This document shows positions 61,528 through 64,000 of a stretch of 64,000 bases of DNA, in pieces. Within the stretch, counting starts at the first letter, position 1. Every line of letters starts with the position of its first letter. A model generated the notes under the pieces. The model saw only the letters and a list, made by a program, of their open reading frames with translations. It did not search any database and was not told the DNA's origin. Made by a program: the position numbers and the translations under genes. Location: positions 2,108,001-2,172,000 of the forward strand of contig WIUZ02000001.1 of assembly GCA_015956445.1 (NCBI GenBank). Direction: 5' to 3'. The DNA comes from Thelephora terrestris (taxonomy: Eukaryota > Basidiomycota > Agaricomycetes > Thelephorales > Thelephoraceae).

Positions 61528-62200
61528 ATGGGACACCAAACCTTTCTTAACACGGAGGCTAGCTCGGATTTGGCGAGAAAAATATCGGGCCTTCCAAGCC
61601 CTGCAAAGGTTGAATTGTTCAGTGGTGCGGAACTCAAACCGACCGAATCCGAGGTAGCCGCTGCTACCATTTTCAAGTACATTAACGAGGATGGCGAGCA
61701 AGATGCCCAGAAGAAGTTCGAGTGTCCTCATTGGCCAGCTCGCACCTCAGCCTCCCCGAGAAACGTCACGACGCTTACTCTGTATTCAGTCCTGTAGGCG
61801 AGCAGGTCCGGTTCTGTCACCTGGTCTTGTGAATTCTCCCCACTGATCGCATTAACGCCCACAGATGGGGAAGATTTTCAAGGAGACCGAACTCCCCGGC
61901 ACCGATATAGTCTCTGGAATGAACTAGCCGAACCCAAAGTTGTCCTCGAAGGATCAAAGAGCGGCATTCGCCTTTCCTTCGAGACTAACCGTAAGCCGTA
62001 CCTGCACGTCGCAATCTTTTGCCATGGTTAATCCCCGAGTTCCCCGGATGATATAAGCGGGGGTTCAATCTTATTCCCACTCGTTTTCCGACGGATCCAG
62101 ATACAGAGTCATGGGGGTCATGCGCGTCATGAGAAGAAGCCCGGTGGGAGATATGGCAAAGGGTGTGCTGCATCCCTTGAGTTCCACGAAGTACTAAGTC
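61528..62200 (+). CDS. Doubtful uncharacterised gene
   Basis: An ATG 55 bp after a TATAAAA box opens a frame reading HQTFLNTEASSDLARKISGL, VELFSGAELKPTESEVAAAT and FKYINEDGEQDAQKKFE, with coding-like codon use. It may splice at a GTCCTC donor near 61722 to an exon containing YSLWNELAEPKVVLEGSKSG, then by GTAAGC near 61990 to one reading SHGGHARHEKKPGGRYGKGC. None of the products resembles a known family, and the 3' end is not resolved. It could be a lineage-specific gene or a chance frame. Confidence 0.3.
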
Positions 62201-62732
62201 AAGTATGCGTGATTGCTCATTGAAAATTCCGGACCATATTCTTCCGGCCGTGTCCCTCATTCGCACCCTGGGTTTTCACCATCAGGCCTTCAGCTTCAGG
62301 CCTCAGGCCCCAGGTTTCGGTAGGTCGCTGACATCTGGGGAGATTTACCACAATTACCTCAAGATCGACATCGGATATACACCTTGGCGGCCGACAGAGC
62401 TGTCGTGAGGTTAGATGTCTTGAGTCGTACACGTATCACTTCACATGCTAATAAAGATCTGCTCTTCCCTGATCAACGTCAATCGAGAGAAGCATCCCGC
62501 TATTCATACGTTTAAACAGATGGCCGAGAACGCCATGCAAAAGAAGCCTTCGAGATCGTGACCGAGATGGCCAAGATGTCCGATTGCAGCCCTGATCATC
62601 GAAAATCCCCGTTACCATCGTCAGTATAATATGCCTTGAGATGTGATCAGGGCTTATTACCTCCCTCCCCGCCCTATTTGGATCCCCCCTCCCAGATACC
62701 AGTCACTATAGCCACCATCATTTACCATCCCA

Positions 62733-64000
62733 ATGCACATCTCCGAATACCCCGGAATACTGTGGCTTATATTCAGCTTGCCTAGGATTGTCGCACCAGC
62801 CTTCCTCGTCTATATTTTCATTTCATCTTCTCTCGGACTCCTCGTAGGCTGGGAGGCCCTCGAACGTTCATGCTCAAGGTCGAAAGTCGCGGTGGCGTCA
62901 GCGCTAACATTTCCGATCGCCTTTTTCTGTTCCGTCACCTGGAGAAAGTTGAGGGTCGCGTTTCGGGCGAGGAGCCTGGGTGCGACCACTCCTCCGGTAA
63001 TTGCTGGGAAGCTACCGGGCAGCCTGGACATTGTCTGGGCTGGTGCAAAATCCAGGTTTACTGCCTACCCCGGTGAGCAAATCATAGACCGCGTTACGTC
63101 AGATTCTTGACGGTCTTCGCGTTCTCTACTGACCTGGTGTTTTTCTGCTGGGCCCCTTTCGACCCTCGTTCGCTTCGTTGATGCTTGGTTGCCGACTTGC
63201 TCTCAACGGGGAATAGGCGATCGCGTCGATGTATGGCTGAGAGAAAGTAACCAAACTATGATTTTTCGGATTTTTTTCGAGGACCGGGTGAGTGCATTAA
63301 CGGAACTCGCGGACCGTGTTTAGCCTTTTGAGTTCTTGGCGGGGCATTGTACTGAAGGATTTCTTTCGCCGTTGCGTTGCAGATCTTTACCACCGAACCG
63401 GCTTACGTCAAGGTTTGTCCTACACGCTCACTCCCCTCCGGCGTTGTGGCGGCTGTGAAACTTTTGGTTGCTCAAAATTGCTTTTCTTTGCAGATGATTT
63501 TGGCAACAGACTTCGAGAAGTTCGGAAAAGGTTTGCTCGCATCACCGCTTCCCGATGCAGTGGAATTGAGTGATTTTATAGGGGATAGGTTTCATGGCTT
63601 TATGGGCCCGCTTCTCGGTAATGGCATCTTCAATACAGACGGTGCCCCGTGGAAATTCCATCGTTCAATGTCCCGACCGTTCTTTGCGAAGGAGAAGATC
63701 CAACATTTTCAGATATTTGACCGACATGCGGGCGACGTGATAGGCCAGATCAAAGAAAGACTCAGACAGGGCGTACCCGTCGACATCCAGGTTTGTTCGT
63801 CCTATTCTGCATGTGCAATTGAATAAAAACCCATGGTGAACTTGGTACAGGACGCTGCCTCCAGGTTCTCCTTGGATTGCGCGACCGAATTCTTGTTTGG
63901 CACGGACGTCTGCTCCCTCTCCGCGGGACTGCGATACCCCCCAGGACATCGGTTCAGTGCACAAGCACAATCACATCCATCGAATTTATTTGCGGAAGCG
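62733..64000 (+). CDS. Cytochrome P450, CYP63-like, 5' part only
   Basis: Membrane-bound monooxygenase; CYP63 enzymes of white-rot fungi oxidise alkanes, fatty acids and aromatic compounds. The N-terminus has two hydrophobic segments (RIVAPAFLVYIFISSSLGLL, VASALTFPIAFFCSVTW) that anchor it in the ER. A Pro-rich hinge region (TTPPVIAGKLPGSLDIVW) follows. The next exons read GDRVDVWLRESNQTMIF, IFTTEPAYVK, MILATDFEKFGKG, LLGNGIFNTDGAPWKFHRSM then SRPFFAKEKIQHF and FDRHAGDVI; the NxDGxxWKFHR block is the P450 helix-C motif and the wording fits CYP63. The window ends inside the next exons, before the I-helix, ExxR and heme-cysteine motifs. Confidence 0.85.

Overview
The window reads as a piece of nuclear genome from a mushroom-forming basidiomycete (Agaricomycetes). 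Genes are densely packed on both strands and cut by many 45-65 nt spliceosomal introns, often with CTRAY-like branch sites. Several families point to the Basidiomycota: a DUF6593-like protein, a DUF6533-like membrane protein, a CYP63-like P450 and a PF04199-type cyclase. All exon structures below were built by hand from splice consensus, reading phase and remembered family patterns; no search was run.

Layout. 0-10 kb is rich in genome maintenance: the 3' end of a gamma-tubulin complex component, CDC6, SPO11 (14 exons, minus), a Nak1-type GCK kinase, MED21 (minus) and RTF2, then a decayed gene fragment. 11-20 kb holds a mitochondrial carrier-like protein (minus), the FUN30/SMARCAD1 remodeller, the TRAPP subunit BET5 (minus) and an HDHD2/LHPP-like HAD phosphatase. 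20.2-29.0 kb is gene-poor; I support one uncharacterised minus-strand gene there (27.45-28.29 kb) and see only scattered coding-like stretches elsewhere. 29-38.5 kb carries RHO1 (minus), an unknown protein, SDH4, a large disordered nuclear-looking protein (minus), shugoshin and an aquaporin. 39-54 kb carries a DUF6593-like gene (minus), a secreted GH31 alpha-glucosidase (minus), the Prp4 splicing kinase, a metal-dependent cyclase-like enzyme, a small heat shock protein and a Vba/Fnx-type MFS transporter. 54-64 kb carries RAD7 (minus), a DUF6533-like membrane protein (minus), mitochondrial uS17, CBP3 (minus), a doubtful gene and the start of a P450 cut by the window edge.

How the genes relate. 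Most are housekeeping genes with no pathway in common. A loose theme is DNA replication, meiotic recombination, repair and chromosome segregation (CDC6, SPO11, RTF2, FUN30, SGO1, RAD7, GCP). Three mitochondrial genes (SDH4, uS17m, CBP3) serve respiration. Several pairs are divergent across very short spacers (SPO11/kinase 115 bp, MED21/RTF2 154 bp, unknown/SGO1 199 bp), so each pair probably shares one promoter.

The most notable features are in the splicing: five introns that only work with GC-AG ends, a set of GTCCG/GTCTG donors, and microexons of 10, 11, 18 and 28 nt. Without them SPO11, MED21, SGO1, uS17m, the cyclase and the MFS transporter would look frameshifted; with them each reads as intact. 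I found no CRISPR array, complete transposon, tRNA or rRNA, and no clear candidate for a wholly new system.
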